Assembly: GCF_005049285.1 (NCBI RefSeq)
Contig: NZ_SOSC01000013.1
Location: 1-64,000, forward strand
DNA length: 64,000 nt
Origin: Halorientalis salina
GTDB lineage: Archaea; Halobacteriota; Halobacteria; Halobacteriales; Haloarculaceae
Reading direction: 5' to 3'
Below the pieces are notes generated by a model, which had not been told where the DNA came from, searched no databases, and saw only the letters and a program-made list of their open reading frames with translations. The position numbers and the translations under genes were made by a program. Positions 1 to 9,084 of this stretch are shown here, piece after piece (the stretch's first letter is position 1; each line of letters opens with the position of its first letter).

Positions 1-117
1 ACAGAACTCGGCAGCACGATTCGCGCAGTAGAGGAACTGTCGCGCAGATTCGTGGAGGTCGTCGCGCCGCTCGTCGGGAACGACGAGTTTGACCGGCGCA
101 GTTCGACGCACCTCCAT
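1..117 (-). CDS. tnpB: TnpB-family RNA-guided nuclease, N-terminal fragment cut by window edge
   Basis: An ATG at 117 opens a 39-codon frame that runs off the left edge. It reads MEVRRTAPVKLVVP and continues with DLHESARQFLYCANRAAEFC, the usual beginning of haloarchaeal TnpB proteins of IS200/IS605 (IS1341-type) elements. Known family role: a RuvC-type nuclease guided by an RNA made from the element's end. Only the N-terminal part is visible, so integrity of the catalytic residues cannot be judged. No TnpA is visible beside it. The identification rests on family recognition. Confidence 0.7.
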   Translation of the reverse strand, partial: MEVRRTAPVKLVVPDERRDDLHESARQFLYCANRAAEFC

Positions 118-204
118 ATTTCAGATTCTCATCTGATGGTTTTTATAACCTTGGGAGTCGGGTAGCTACAGTCGTGCGGTTTCGTCGTCGGTTGTCGGTT
201 TCCT

Positions 205-247
205 CTCCGACCTACTCGCTCGCTACACTCGCTCCTTGAGGTCGGAG
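205..247. repeat. Orphan IS605-type end hairpin
   Basis: A perfect 9-base inverted repeat (CTCCGACCT at 205-213 and AGGTCGGAG at 239-247) encloses CTCGCT...CGCTCCTTG. The same arrangement, with the shared inner words ACTCGCTC and CGCTCCTTGAG, forms the end hairpin at 56430-56475 of the complete element. It lies on the 5' side of the tnpB fragment at 1-117. It is therefore probably the right end of a different, lost element rather than part of that tnpB. Confidence 0.45.
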
Positions 248-302
248 GCTCCACCTCGTATTATGCTGAAACGCTTATAGCCTTGACCACACAGTTACAA
301 AC

Positions 303-962
303 ATGACCTATGATACCGTCGTTTTCGACAACGACGGTGTTCTCGTCGGTCGAACGCGTTTCGATGTCCTTCGGGAGGCGACTGAAGAGACCTTCGCGCA
401 GTTCGGTGTGACTGATCCGAACCCCGACCACGTCGAGGATATGACTATTGGAGCAACGCCCAGCGGGGTCGCGACCGTCAGTGACATCTACGACTTCGAA
501 CCGGACCGATTCTGGCGCACGCGTGATCGAACACTGTCCGTGGCACAGCAGGAAGAAGCGCGCGCAGGCCGGAAAACGCCGTATGAGGATCTCGCCTCGC
601 TAGCAGACCTCGACATCCCAAAGGGGATTGTGAGCTCGAACCAGCAGGAGACGGTCGATTTCCTTCTGGATCACTTCGAGCTGTCGGGTCTGTTCGACAC
701 CGCGTATGGTCGTGAGGCGACCATCGAAAGCCTCACCCTGCGAAAGCCGAACCCCCACTATCTGGAGCGTGCGTTGGCCGACCTCGATGCGGAGTCCGCA
801 CTGTACGTCGGCGACAACGAGTCCGATATCAAGGCAGCCGAGAACGCCGGGATCGACTCGGCATTCATCCGTCGCCCGCACCGCAGCGACTGGGATCTCA
901 ATGTGTGGCCCACCTGGGATATCGACTCCCTCGACGACCTCCACGAGATCTGTAGCACGTGA
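303..962 (+). CDS. HAD-superfamily hydrolase (phosphoglycolate phosphatase-like)
   Basis: 219 aa. The four HAD motifs are visible: motif I FDNDG (D9 nucleophile, D11), motif II SSN at 111-113, the motif III lysine K148 in RKPNP, and motif IV GDNESD at 170-175. The segment between motifs I and II is helical, as in cap-type HAD phosphatases. The protein is cytosolic and probably removes phosphate from a small metabolite; the substrate cannot be read from sequence. The ATG follows a weak A/T-rich stretch (GCTTATAGCC at 272-281), consistent with a short or absent leader. The gene is immediately followed, in the same frame after its TGA, by a Fic-like remnant. Confidence 0.85.
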   Translation: MTYDTVVFDNDGVLVGRTRFDVLREATEETFAQFGVTDPNPDHVEDMTIGATPSGVATVSDIYDFEPDRFWRTRDRTLSVAQQEEARAGRKTPYEDLASLADLDIPKGIVSSNQQETVDFLLDHFELSGLFDTAYGREATIESLTLRKPNPHYLERALADLDAESALYVGDNESDIKAAENAGIDSAFIRRPHRSDWDLNVWPTWDIDSLDDLHEICST

Positions 963-1166
963 ACTACCCCGGCCTACTCGCCAATTACTGAGGCACTGTT
1001 CGTTGAGCCGGTTTTCACCGTCTCCCAGGCAGCGGAACTGATCGAGATGTCGTATCCGGCGGCAAACAAGGCCGTGACTCGACTTGAAGAAGACGGATTC
1101 GTAGAAAAACGGACTGGTCAAGAGCGCTAGCGCGAATTCCAAGCGACTGAATTCTTGATGGACTCA
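963..1166 (+). pseudogene. Fic-family C-terminal winged-helix remnant with in-frame TAG
   Basis: Reading on in the frame of the preceding gene after its stop gives SPITEALFVEPVFTVSQAAE, then LIEMSYPAANKAVTRLEEDG and FVEKRTGQER, then TAG, then REFQATEFLMD. This is the winged-helix tail of Fic-domain AMP-transferases (pattern PVFTVS-A-S-AAN-AV-RLEEDGF-TG-ER-R-F-A). The stop replaces the expected aromatic codon between ER and REF. The Fic catalytic domain (HPFxxGNGR) is absent. So this is a decayed fragment and not a working gene. The family assignment is inferred from the tail alone. Confidence 0.5.
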
Positions 1167-1222
1167 ACCGGAAACGATCAGAGATTCCGTCGCCAGGTGA
1201 ACTCATCGTCGAGTCACCTACG

Positions 1223-1240
1223 CCCGCCGGGAACGGCGGG
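1223..1240. terminator. Hairpin downstream of the Na/Pi-type transporter
   Basis: CCCGCC and GGCGGG flank a 6-base loop, about 70 bases after the stop of the leftward transporter gene. No clear T-run follows on the minus strand, so it could equally be a remnant of a mobile-element end. Confidence 0.3.
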
Positions 1241-1311
1241 GCTTGTGGGTGAACTCTCGTTCTATCCCGATGATGCCGCGAAAACCCGACATACAGATCG
1301 GCGTCGGCGAC

Positions 1312-2346
1312 TCACGGGAACACGATGAGCAACAGCGGGACGAGCAATAGCGAGAGGAGCACGCTGATGAAGTAGCCTCTATTGTCGATAATCCGGTTTT
1401 GAACCCTGTCGATGAGCCTGCTGTACGGCGCGTAGAAGACCAACACGACGACGGAAATGACGGTCCCCCCAGTCACTACCACTAGAACGGTAAGCACGCC
1501 GACGTCCATGTTCAGCGCGATCGCAACGATAAGCGTATCGAACAGCGTCCCGATGTTCGCTCCCAGCACGAAGGGCATGATCTCGTTTCGTTTGATATGC
1601 CCTCGGTTGTAGAGCGGGACGATCACGCCAAGCGAAAACGCGACGCTCGTCGTGGCCGCTGTGACGATGAGCCCAAGTCCGAAGGACACCCACTTGTCCT
1701 GCAACCTCGAGACATAGCGCCGACGCAGCCGCTCTTTATCGATGCCATCGAGTATGTGATCAAATAACTGCAGGCTCACGAGGATACAGCCAATCGCCAA
1801 GAGAAACGCGATTCCAGCCCCGACAGAGTCGATTATTCCGTCTGCAGCGACCGAGATCACGTCCGGGAGCGAGACCTCAAGATCGGGAAGCATCTGACTA
1901 TGACCCTCTCCTGTCCGGATAACCGGCATCGCGACGTATCCCAGCGCCATCGCAGGCAGGTAGATTGAATGGGTGAGCAGGAAGGTGAGCAATCCGAGGC
2001 TTGTCGATTCGCGGAGCGATTCGATCTCCTCGTTCAGGTAATCGAACGCCCCGATGAAGACGACGACGGCCGCGCCGCCGAGCCGAGAGCCGACGATCAT
2101 CAGGAACAGTTGCGACGGGAGAATGAGCCCCGAGTTGAACAGGGACAGCGAGAGGGCGGCGACGATCGACCCGTTGGCTAAGACGTACGAGGCGATCCAG
2201 CTGAGTCCGAGTGCTGATCTATCGTCGACGATCACTCGATCGAGAACTCTTTTGAGTGACGGTGTCAGTGCATCCGTTGCAGCTCCCAACAACCGTATCG
2301 CGAAGAGAAATAGCACGACTGTCACAACTACCTGCGCCGCGATCAC
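1312..2346 (-). CDS. Na/Pi cotransporter-family membrane protein
   Basis: 344 aa with about eight hydrophobic segments in two similar halves. The second half carries the family's signature region, with TTSVAFSLGVIVPLYNRG followed by FVLGANIGTLFDTLIVA (compare the G-A-N-I-G-T signature of PF02690 Na/phosphate symporters). A hydrophilic loop at about residues 195-220 (KERLRRRYVSRLQDKW) separates the halves. Predicted role: sodium-coupled uptake or export of phosphate or a related anion at the cytoplasmic membrane. The start is GTG at 2346 and overlaps the stop of a possible 44-codon membrane ORF upstream. No PhoU domain is present. Confidence 0.7.
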   Translation of the reverse strand: MIAAQVVVTVVLFLFAIRLLGAATDALTPSLKRVLDRVIVDDRSALGLSWIASYVLANGSIVAALSLSLFNSGLILPSQLFLMIVGSRLGGAAVVVFIGAFDYLNEEIESLRESTSLGLLTFLLTHSIYLPAMALGYVAMPVIRTGEGHSQMLPDLEVSLPDVISVAADGIIDSVGAGIAFLLAIGCILVSLQLFDHILDGIDKERLRRRYVSRLQDKWVSFGLGLIVTAATTSVAFSLGVIVPLYNRGHIKRNEIMPFVLGANIGTLFDTLIVAIALNMDVGVLTVLVVVTGGTVISVVVLVFYAPYSRLIDRVQNRIIDNRGYFISVLLSLLLVPLLLIVFP

Positions 2347-2480
2347 TACTGACGAATCGTCAAGCAGCCATCTGTGACTGCTGATATTCTTTCACCGGCC
2401 CACAATATGAGGTAAGACAGGTAAAATATTGTCCAGATTTTGATGACAAATAGGATGCCGAAAAAGACGGTGGCCACCAT
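2346..2480 (-). CDS. Possible small membrane protein overlapping the transporter start
   Basis: 44 codons from ATG at 2480. One strong hydrophobic helix (FFGILFVIKIW followed by FYLSYLILWAG) is followed by a short polar tail, and the TAG overlaps the GTG of the Na/Pi-type gene. The overlap and hydrophobic content are the only support. The region is also AT-rich and near a mobile-element scar, so it may be chance. Confidence 0.25.
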   Translation of the reverse strand: MVATVFFGILFVIKIWTIFYLSYLILWAGERISAVTDGCLTIRQ

Positions 2481-2568
2481 AATTGCCTTGTTATGCCTAT
2501 CAAGACAGTACAGCGGCACCACTCCAGGCACTCTTGGCGACCACACAAAAGTACATCCGCATATCTGA

Positions 2569-2735
2569 GACCGTCACCGCCCACACGCCTCGATAGGTCC
2601 CCGACCGCTAAAGTCTGGAACGGTGAAGCCGAAGCGCGGATTTACCGCCTACCCTGATGGGTTCGAAGCCGAGTTCACGGACAAGCCCCACCCTCAAAGC
2701 GCCGAAGGCGCTTAGGGTGGGGTAGTTGACATCGG
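2569..2735 (+). pseudogene. Scar of a TnpB-type element: 3' tail plus end hairpin
   Basis: A 48-codon open stretch in plus frame ends FTDKPHPQSAEGA-stop at 2713-2715. It is followed and overlapped by a long hairpin (CCCCACCCT 2686-2694 with AGGGTGGGG 2714-2722, and an inner stem AAGCGCC/GGCGCTT) leading into GTAGTTGAC. Hairpins of this shape and TnpB tails of this kind close IS1341-type elements in haloarchaea. Nothing of the nuclease remains. Alternatively the hairpin is simply a terminator for the alcohol dehydrogenase gene, which ends at 2743 on the other strand. Confidence 0.35.
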
Positions 2736-2742
2736 TCACCCC

Positions 2743-3759
2743 CTACAGTTCGAGGACGGCACGGAACCGCGCTTCGTTCGTTATCATCCGCTCGTACGCC
2801 GTCTCGACCTCCTCAAGCGAGTACGTCTCGATTTCGGGGGTGATGTCCCGGAGCGAACTGAACTCCAGCGTGTCCTGGGAGTCGCGGGCGTCACCTGAGC
2901 CCCAGCCCTCAACAGCGCCGGCTGTGCCGATGAGATGCTGGGCGTTCACCGACACGTCTTCGCCGGGAACACCGACGACGATCACGGACCCATCGATACC
3001 GATCCCCTCGACGACTGACGCGATAGCGTCACTCGATGGTGCTGTCGTGAGAATGCCGTCCGCGCCGCCGAGTGCCTGCAGCCGTTCGGCCGGCTCCGTG
3101 TCGGCTGCGTTCACGAAGTGGTCGGCACCCAGCTCCATCGCGAGGGCTTCCTTCTCGGGACTACGCGAGATAGCGACCGTCTCGAAGCCAGCCGCGTGCG
3201 CGTACTGGAGACCAAGGTGACCGAGGCCACCGACGCCCTGGATGGCGACGAGGTCTCCCGGCTGCAGGTCGGCGTTCCGGAGAGCGTTGTACGTAGTGAC
3301 ACCTGCACAGAGCAGTGGGGCTGCATCAGTCGCACTCAGGTCGTCAGGTATCGCAGCGAGTGCCTCTGCGGGCACGGTCGTGTACTCGGCGTACCCGCCA
3401 TCGAACGTGAGCCCCGTGATCTCGGCGTTCTCACAGTTGAGGAAGTGGCCACGTCGACACGGCTCACAACTGAAGCAGTGGCCGCCGTGCCAGCCAGCAC
3501 CGACATACTCCCCTTCCGACCATCTATCGACGTCCTCACCGACTGCGTCCACGTGTCCCGCGACCTCGTGGCCGGGGATTCGGGGATGACTAACGCCCGG
3601 ATACCCACCTTCCTTGACAAAGACGTCGCTGTGGCAGATCCCACAGGCCTCGACCGCCACCCGAACCTCATCGGGAGCTGGCTCGGGTACTGCTCTTTCG
3701 ACGACTTCGAACTCGGCACCGGGTTCGGGGACGACCACTGCGCGCATCGTTTCGGACAT
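2743..3759 (-). CDS. Zinc-dependent alcohol dehydrogenase (MDR family)
   Basis: 338 aa. An N-terminal GroES-like domain holds the catalytic zinc ligands C39 (in CGICHSD) and H64 (GHE), with C151 as the likely third. The four structural-zinc cysteines C95, C98, C101 and C109 are all present. A Rossmann domain follows with GVGGLG at 175-180, and SRSPEK after the second strand suggests NADP(H) or NAD(H) binding with a basic residue. It oxidises alcohols or reduces aldehydes in the cytosol; the substrate is unknown. It is monocistronic, with the start ATG at 3759. Confidence 0.9.
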   Translation of the reverse strand: MSETMRAVVVPEPGAEFEVVERAVPEPAPDEVRVAVEACGICHSDVFVKEGGYPGVSHPRIPGHEVAGHVDAVGEDVDRWSEGEYVGAGWHGGHCFSCEPCRRGHFLNCENAEITGLTFDGGYAEYTTVPAEALAAIPDDLSATDAAPLLCAGVTTYNALRNADLQPGDLVAIQGVGGLGHLGLQYAHAAGFETVAISRSPEKEALAMELGADHFVNAADTEPAERLQALGGADGILTTAPSSDAIASVVEGIGIDGSVIVVGVPGEDVSVNAQHLIGTAGAVEGWGSGDARDSQDTLEFSSLRDITPEIETYSLEEVETAYERMITNEARFRAVLEL

Positions 3760-3888
3760 ACCTCTACAGTCCGGCTACTCGTGAAAAAAGCTGCCGTGTA
3801 TCAGATAATGCCCTTATCGGTCACAGGTAGCGTACGCTGATGGGCGAGCACCGATTTAGCAAGCTTACAGTCATAAGTACTGCCATAT

Positions 3889-3999
3889 TTATAAAATATT
3901 AAAATATTGAAGGCCAGCAATCAGCAAGATTGCAACAATCAGCACGAGTTTCATCACCCAAGGTGGAACATCTTTCCGGATTCTGAACGCCCAGTCCAT
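3889..3999 (-). CDS. Possible 36-residue single-span membrane peptide
   Basis: From ATG at 3999 to TAA at 3889: an amphipathic charged start (MDWAFRIRKDVPPWVMK), then an uninterrupted hydrophobic helix (LVLIVAILLIAGL), then QYFNIL. On its coding strand, GGATATAATAACC lies about 25 bases upstream and could be a TATA box for a leaderless message. The layout (positive N-terminus, one helix) is typical of small membrane proteins. No homologue is recognised. Confidence 0.4.
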   Translation of the reverse strand: MDWAFRIRKDVPPWVMKLVLIVAILLIAGLQYFNIL

Positions 4000-4137
4000 G
4001 GTTAGGAATAAGATGCCCGGTTATTATATCCCCCAGCCGAGTTTCTGGGTTGGAAACACAAGTCGATCACACTGAACGCTGCCACGAGCGATCGGTGGGA
4101 GCGAAGTGGCTCCGGTTCAAACCTCCCTCCCGCGATT

Positions 4138-5487
4138 TCACACGAGTTGGATCGTGTTCCCATTCGAGGTCACGTGGAGATCGCGACCGAGGTCGTATCC
4201 GTTGTTCCCAGCCAGATCGACGTATCCCGAGAACCCGGCCATGTCCTGGTGGGCCGGGATGACGTGTTGCGGCTGGAGTGCGTCTAGCATCTGGTAGTGA
4301 CCTTCCTGGCGGAGGTGCCCCGAGACGTGGACGTCGTCGTAAATGCGTGCGCCCTGCATCCCGAGCAGTTTCTCTGACTGGTAGCGTTGCCCCTCGTTGG
4401 TCGGTTCGGGAATGACTCGTGCCGAGAAGATCACCTTGTCACCGTTGGTCAGTTCGTACGGCGTTTCGCCCCGCCCCATCCGGGTGAGCATCGCCCGTGG
4501 TTCTCCCTGGTGGCCGGTAACGACTGGCAGGAATTTCTCCTTCCCTTCCTTCATGATCCGCTTGAAGGCTCGGTCGACGGACTTGCGGTGGCCGTACATC
4601 CCGAGATCGTCCGGGAAGTCGACGTCCAGTCCGTCGAGGCGGTCGGCAGTGCCGGAGTACTGCTCCATCGACCGTCCCAGTAGGATTGGTTCACGACCGA
4701 TATCCTGTGCGAACTCCACGATGCTCTTGACACGTGCGATGTGGCTGGAGAAGGTTGTGGCGACGATACCGCCGTCCCAGTCTTCGAGGCTGTGCATCAC
4801 GTCTCGGAGCTGATGGCGGGCGACGGCCTCACTCGGGGTCCGCCCCTTCTTGTTCGCGTTCGTACAGTCCTCGATGTAACAAAGGACGCCGCCGTCCTCG
4901 CGTCCGATCTCCCGGAACCGCTTCATGTCGATGGGGTCGCCGATGACCGGCGTGTGATCCACACGCTTGTCCAGCCCGTAGACGACCGACCCCTCAGGGG
5001 TGTGGAAAACCGGATTGATCGCGTCGATGATCGAGTGGGTGACGTTGACGAACTCCAGTTCACAGCGCTCGCCGATCGACATTGATTCGCCCGCCTCCAT
5101 CGAGATCAGGTCGTTGTTCACGACGTACTCGCTTTCGTCGTGGACCTCCTCGTCGACGAGTTCGCGGGTAAACGGTGTCGCGACGACGGGCGCGTCGTAG
5201 CGGTGGGCCAGCTTGGAGATGGCACCGATGTGATCCAGGTGGCCGTGGGTCGGCACGATAGCCTGAACCTCGCCGTCGAGTTCGGACATGACCCGATCGT
5301 CGGGTATTGCACCCATGTCGATGAGGTCCAGTGATCGCATCTCCTCGGTGCGGATGTTGTCGTGAATCAGGACCTTCGAGAGGTTCAGACCCATGTCGAA
5401 GACGACGATGTCGTCGCCCGCTCGTACTGCCGTCATCTGCCGACCGACTTCCTCATAACCGCCGATTGTCGCAATTTCGATTTCCAT
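4138..5487 (-). CDS. rnj: Ribonuclease J (metallo-beta-lactamase/beta-CASP RNase)
   Basis: 449 aa from ATG at 5487. The open frame extends further upstream, but [18 protein letters not shown] is the normal family start. The metal-binding motif HGHLDHIG is at 81-88 (H81, H83, D85, H86). Later features are SHSIIDA, the beta-CASP region with [14 protein letters not shown] and GRSME, and near the C-terminus [13 protein letters not shown] and PAHQDMAGF. Known role: cytosolic 5'-to-3' exoribonuclease and endonuclease in RNA processing and decay. It is divergently transcribed from the antiporter gene across a 315-base gap. Confidence 0.92.
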   Translation of the reverse strand: MEIEIATIGGYEEVGRQMTAVRAGDDIVVFDMGLNLSKVLIHDNIRTEEMRSLDLIDMGAIPDDRVMSELDGEVQAIVPTHGHLDHIGAISKLAHRYDAPVVATPFTRELVDEEVHDESEYVVNNDLISMEAGESMSIGERCELEFVNVTHSIIDAINPVFHTPEGSVVYGLDKRVDHTPVIGDPIDMKRFREIGREDGGVLCYIEDCTNANKKGRTPSEAVARHQLRDVMHSLEDWDGGIVATTFSSHIARVKSIVEFAQDIGREPILLGRSMEQYSGTADRLDGLDVDFPDDLGMYGHRKSVDRAFKRIMKEGKEKFLPVVTGHQGEPRAMLTRMGRGETPYELTNGDKVIFSARVIPEPTNEGQRYQSEKLLGMQGARIYDDVHVSGHLRQEGHYQMLDALQPQHVIPAHQDMAGFSGYVDLAGNNGYDLGRDLHVTSNGNTIQLV

Positions 5488-5802
5488 AGTTGGGATCCGA
5501 TCAGAGCAGTCCCAGAACTCGAAAAGAGTGCGCCTGATGTAGGAGGAGAGGGGTTGAACCGATGAAACCAGTTGAGATGGGTTCCTGCTGAGAGGAACCC
5601 GTCCGTCTGTCACTCCCTCCCCGGGGACGACGCGTGTTTCGGTTACGCTATCTCGGGCCCCACGACGTAAATAGCCGGTGATCGTCTCACCGGAAACACG
5701 TTCCGGTATCGGGTCACCTGATCGATCGAGACCTCCATCCATCGATGGATTTCATACGAATTTTATATCGTCGGTGGGTCCGTCCTGACAGGTGCCGGTA
5801 TC
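5488..5802. promoter_or_regulatory. Divergent intergenic region, rnj / antiporter
   Basis: No gene is supported here, although the rnj frame stays open through most of it. ATTTTATATCG at about 5760-5770 is a plausible TATA box for the rightward antiporter gene (ATG 5803). A short inverted repeat, CCGGTGA...TCACCGG, lies near 5672-5692. Confidence 0.4.
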
Positions 5803-7683
5803 ATGAGTTCCGGGGGCAGTTTACTCCCCCTCGTCGTGACCATCTTAGGGTTGGGTGTCACAGCCCAAGTCTTAGCCGATCGGCTAGAAATCCCGAGCGT
5901 CCTCTTTCTCATCCTTGCTGGCATCGCCGTCGGACCGGAGGGACTCGACATCGTGCGTCTCGAATCGTTCGGCGGCCCCGGTCCACTTTCGGGGATCGTC
6001 GGCCTCTCGGTCGCGATTATCGTCTTCGAGGGTGCCTTCCACCTGAAGCTCTCGAAACTGCGACAGACACCACGAGAGGCGTTCCGACTGGTGACGATCG
6101 GGGCCGGTATTACACTGCTGGGAACGGCAATTGCCGTTCGGTTCGCGCTTGACGCATCGTGGACGCTCTCCTTCCTCGTCGGGGCGCTCCTCGTCGCGAC
6201 GGGACCAACTGTGGTCACGCCGATCCTCAATGTCGTTCCCGTCCGCGATCGAGTTGGGGCCGCACTCGAAACGGAAGGGATCGTCAACGACGTAATGGCT
6301 GCGATCCTGGCTGTTGCCGTCTTCGAGGTACTCACATCGGATGGGACAGGTTACGGGCTTGTCGTCGAGTCGTTCCTGACCCGTCTCGGAATCGGTCTCT
6401 TCGTCGGTAGCGTGTCGGCAGGTCTGCTGTGGTACCTCCTCAAACACGTCGACCTCTCGCCGTCGAACGCAGTCCGAAACTCCAGATTGATCGTTCTCGT
6501 TGGCGCGATTGCGACATACGGAATCGCGGACGCTCTCGCCACGGAAGCGGGGATCGCTGCCGTCGCGACAGCCGGCATCCTCCTCGGAAACGCCGATCTA
6601 CCATACGAGGAGGAGATCGAGGCGTTCAAGGGCGATCTCACGTTGATCGTCCTCTCGTTCGTCTTCATTTCGCTCGCGACACTGCTGTCGTTCGACGACC
6701 TGCTGTCGCTGGGAGTGGGTGGGCTCCTCGTGGTGATCGTCGTCGTGTTGGTTGTACGGCCGGTTGCCGTGTTGCTCTGTACCTATGGCGACCGGTTCTC
6801 GTTCCGCGAGCGGTTATTCATGAGCGCTGTCGGCCCCCGGGGGATCATTCCTGCAAGCGTAGCGACATTGTTCGCGCTGGAGCTCCGCAGTTCCAATCCT
6901 GAGGCGGCGACCATTCTAGTGGGGACCGTCTTTCTGGTCATTCTGACAACCGTCGTGTTCGAGGGTGGATTCGCCCGACACATCGCCGAAGCACTCAACG
7001 TCTTACCCATGCGTGTCATCATAGTTGGCGGCGGTCGCGTCGGTCGCGGCCTCGCCGAACGGCTGGAGAATCGCGGCGAAAACGTCATTATCGTCGATAA
7101 CGACCAGGAAAAGGTCGAACAGGCCCGGAATGGAGGGTTCGCTGCGCATTTCGGTGATGGAACCGACACGGACGTTCTCAGATCGGCCGGCGTCAGCAAT
7201 GCGAAGATCGTCGCGGCGGCGACCGGTGACGACGATGCAAACCTGCTGGTCGCCCAACTCACCAAATCGAAATTCGACGTCGAAACCGTACTGGCCAGGG
7301 TGAATACACCCGGCAACGCCGAAGCGTTCGAAGAACTCGGCGTCCGAGCCATCTCGGCCGACGACTCCATCGCACAGTCGATGGATAACGCCATCGAACG
7401 GCCGGCACTCTCGGAGTGGATGTCCGAACTCGGCCGGACCGGTGACGTACAGGAGATCGAAGTGACCGCTGAGAGTCTCGTTGGCATGTCTATCAGCGAC
7501 CTTGACGGCGAACTCCCGGACGGCGTCCTCGTTGCGCTGGTCAGCCGAGACGGCGAGTCACAGATTCCGAGCCCAGTGTGGGAACTCCAGCACGGTGACC
7601 ACCTCACGTTCGTCGGGCGACACGAAGCCGTCCATCGAGCGCTCGAACAGTGCCATCCGGACCTCCACGCCGATCACGCCTGA
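5803..7683 (+). CDS. Cation:proton antiporter with C-terminal TrkA-N/TrkA-C domains
   Basis: 626 aa. Residues 1-395 form a CPA-type antiporter with about 12 membrane segments. Visible elements are VGPEGLDIV in helix 2-3, ATGPTVVTPIL (the unwound helix of NhaP-like carriers) and AVGPRGIIPASVA. From residue 403 a TrkA-N domain begins (MRVIIVGGGRVGRGLAE, nucleotide-binding GxGxxG), followed by a TrkA-C domain (ITAESLVGMSISDL-like region near 565). Predicted function: Na+/H+ or K+/H+ exchange gated by NAD(H) or another nucleotide, part of salt and pH balance. The domain order is usual for haloarchaea. Confidence 0.88.
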   Translation: MSSGGSLLPLVVTILGLGVTAQVLADRLEIPSVLFLILAGIAVGPEGLDIVRLESFGGPGPLSGIVGLSVAIIVFEGAFHLKLSKLRQTPREAFRLVTIGAGITLLGTAIAVRFALDASWTLSFLVGALLVATGPTVVTPILNVVPVRDRVGAALETEGIVNDVMAAILAVAVFEVLTSDGTGYGLVVESFLTRLGIGLFVGSVSAGLLWYLLKHVDLSPSNAVRNSRLIVLVGAIATYGIADALATEAGIAAVATAGILLGNADLPYEEEIEAFKGDLTLIVLSFVFISLATLLSFDDLLSLGVGGLLVVIVVVLVVRPVAVLLCTYGDRFSFRERLFMSAVGPRGIIPASVATLFALELRSSNPEAATILVGTVFLVILTTVVFEGGFARHIAEALNVLPMRVIIVGGGRVGRGLAERLENRGENVIIVDNDQEKVEQARNGGFAAHFGDGTDTDVLRSAGVSNAKIVAAATGDDDANLLVAQLTKSKFDVETVLARVNTPGNAEAFEELGVRAISADDSIAQSMDNAIERPALSEWMSELGRTGDVQEIEVTAESLVGMSISDLDGELPDGVLVALVSRDGESQIPSPVWELQHGDHLTFVGRHEAVHRALEQCHPDLHADHA

Positions 7684-7698
7684 GGAACCGCTACCGCG

Positions 7699-8937
7699 CT
7701 ACCAGCGCAGAAGTTCTCGTGGGCCGTACCGCAGGGCGACGATTCCAACGAACGTCAGGACTCCCGTGAGAGCCGTCACACCGCCGACGACGAACACCCA
7801 GTGTATTCCCGCAGTGTCCATGAGATAGCCGCCCACGAGCGGTGCGAAGAGCGCACCCGGTCGCCAGACCAACCCGCGGACGCCGAAACTGCTCGCGATA
7901 CCGTTCCCTTTCCCCTCATCGGCGAACAGCGCCATACTCGCTGGTTCCCGGACAGCGTCGGCGACGCCCAGCAGTCCGTTCAGTCCGACCGCGACAAAGA
8001 ACACGCCCGGGACCGTTCCGAGAATCGGAACGGACACCGAAAATCCCAGTCGTGTCCCGAGTGCCGGTGCCAGCGGGAACGCCAGCGCGATCAGGCCGTA
8101 CACACCGTCACCGAGTGTGATGAACAGGCCGCGGCCGAAACGGTCGGACAGTCGACCTGTGTACGGCTGACAGAGCATGTTGGTGAACTTCTCCGCGGCG
8201 ACGGCGACACCGACGGCGGCCGCAGACAGTGCCAGTCCACCGCGTGCGACCGACACGCCAACGAAAATCGGCACCCAGTTGCGAACGAGCGTCACGGAGA
8301 CGGCGTACTGGGCCCGGAAACTCGTGATTGTCAGGATGCGCTCGTTGAGGGCGAGATCGAAAAACGCGAACCCTGCGATCTGCGTCTCGTCGGCCTCGAC
8401 GAACAGCCACACGCCAAGCGTCGCGAGAACGAACAGCGCGACCAGTGCCGCGAAGATCGGGTCGAACCCGAACGCGTCGTAGAGCGCTCCGGCACCGAGC
8501 GTCCCCACGACGCCGGCGGCCATGCGCCAGGCATTGTACTTCCCGATCTGGTTGGCTCGGTCGTCCGGCGCGGCGATGTCGCCGACCAGCGCCAGGCTGA
8601 TCATCCCGGTCCCAACGACGCTCAGCCCCTGGAGCGTCCGGGCGACGATGAATCCGGCCGGCGTCTCGACGACGGTAAAAGAGGCGTACGCGAGGACGCT
8701 CAACAGGAGCGACACGAGCAGTATCGCACGCTTGCTGTACCGGTCGGCGGCCCACCCGAGGGGCACGATCGCGATCGCCCGCCCGAGGCTGAGCGCCGTG
8801 ACGAACAGTCCGACGACGACGCCGGTCGCGCCGAGCTGTTCGATGTACGTCGGAAGCAGGGTCAACAGCGTTATGAACCCGAGACTGCCAACGAACCGAG
8901 TCAGATAGAGCGGGTAGAACTGCCGGCGACTCGACAT
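7699..8937 (-). CDS. Major facilitator superfamily transporter
   Basis: 412 aa, 12 hydrophobic segments. The loop between helices 2 and 3 carries the MFS motif A variant GWAADRYSKRA (pattern G-AADR-S-R), and its second-half counterpart is GRLSDRFGRG. RTLQGLSVVGTGMISLALVGD is the motif-C-like helix of drug:H+ antiporters. It is probably a small-molecule exporter; the substrate is unknown. It is convergent with the antiporter gene, with 15 bases between the stops. Confidence 0.85.
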   Translation of the reverse strand: MSSRRQFYPLYLTRFVGSLGFITLLTLLPTYIEQLGATGVVVGLFVTALSLGRAIAIVPLGWAADRYSKRAILLVSLLLSVLAYASFTVVETPAGFIVARTLQGLSVVGTGMISLALVGDIAAPDDRANQIGKYNAWRMAAGVVGTLGAGALYDAFGFDPIFAALVALFVLATLGVWLFVEADETQIAGFAFFDLALNERILTITSFRAQYAVSVTLVRNWVPIFVGVSVARGGLALSAAAVGVAVAAEKFTNMLCQPYTGRLSDRFGRGLFITLGDGVYGLIALAFPLAPALGTRLGFSVSVPILGTVPGVFFVAVGLNGLLGVADAVREPASMALFADEGKGNGIASSFGVRGLVWRPGALFAPLVGGYLMDTAGIHWVFVVGGVTALTGVLTFVGIVALRYGPRELLRW

Positions 8938-9084
8938 ACTGCGTGGCAGTCATAGCAGATAGGTAAGCCGCTCGGCTCGAAGCGTCAGTGTGGGGTACTA
9001 CCACTCATTGATACTGACCGTATCACTGTGACGACCGTCACTCACCCGTGAGCTGCCCGAATGTTCGGGTAAGTCACTGAATAT

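Noticed and set aside
2686-2722. Plain transcription terminator of the alcohol dehydrogenase gene
   Set aside because: Not excluded, but there is no T-run on the minus strand and the text before it resembles a TnpB tail, so a mobile-element end is preferred.
7801-8955. 384-codon open frame antisense to the MFS gene
   Set aside because: Its product is an arginine/glutamate/histidine-rich low-complexity chain, while the other strand encodes a clear 12-helix transporter. Typical antisense opening in GC-rich DNA.
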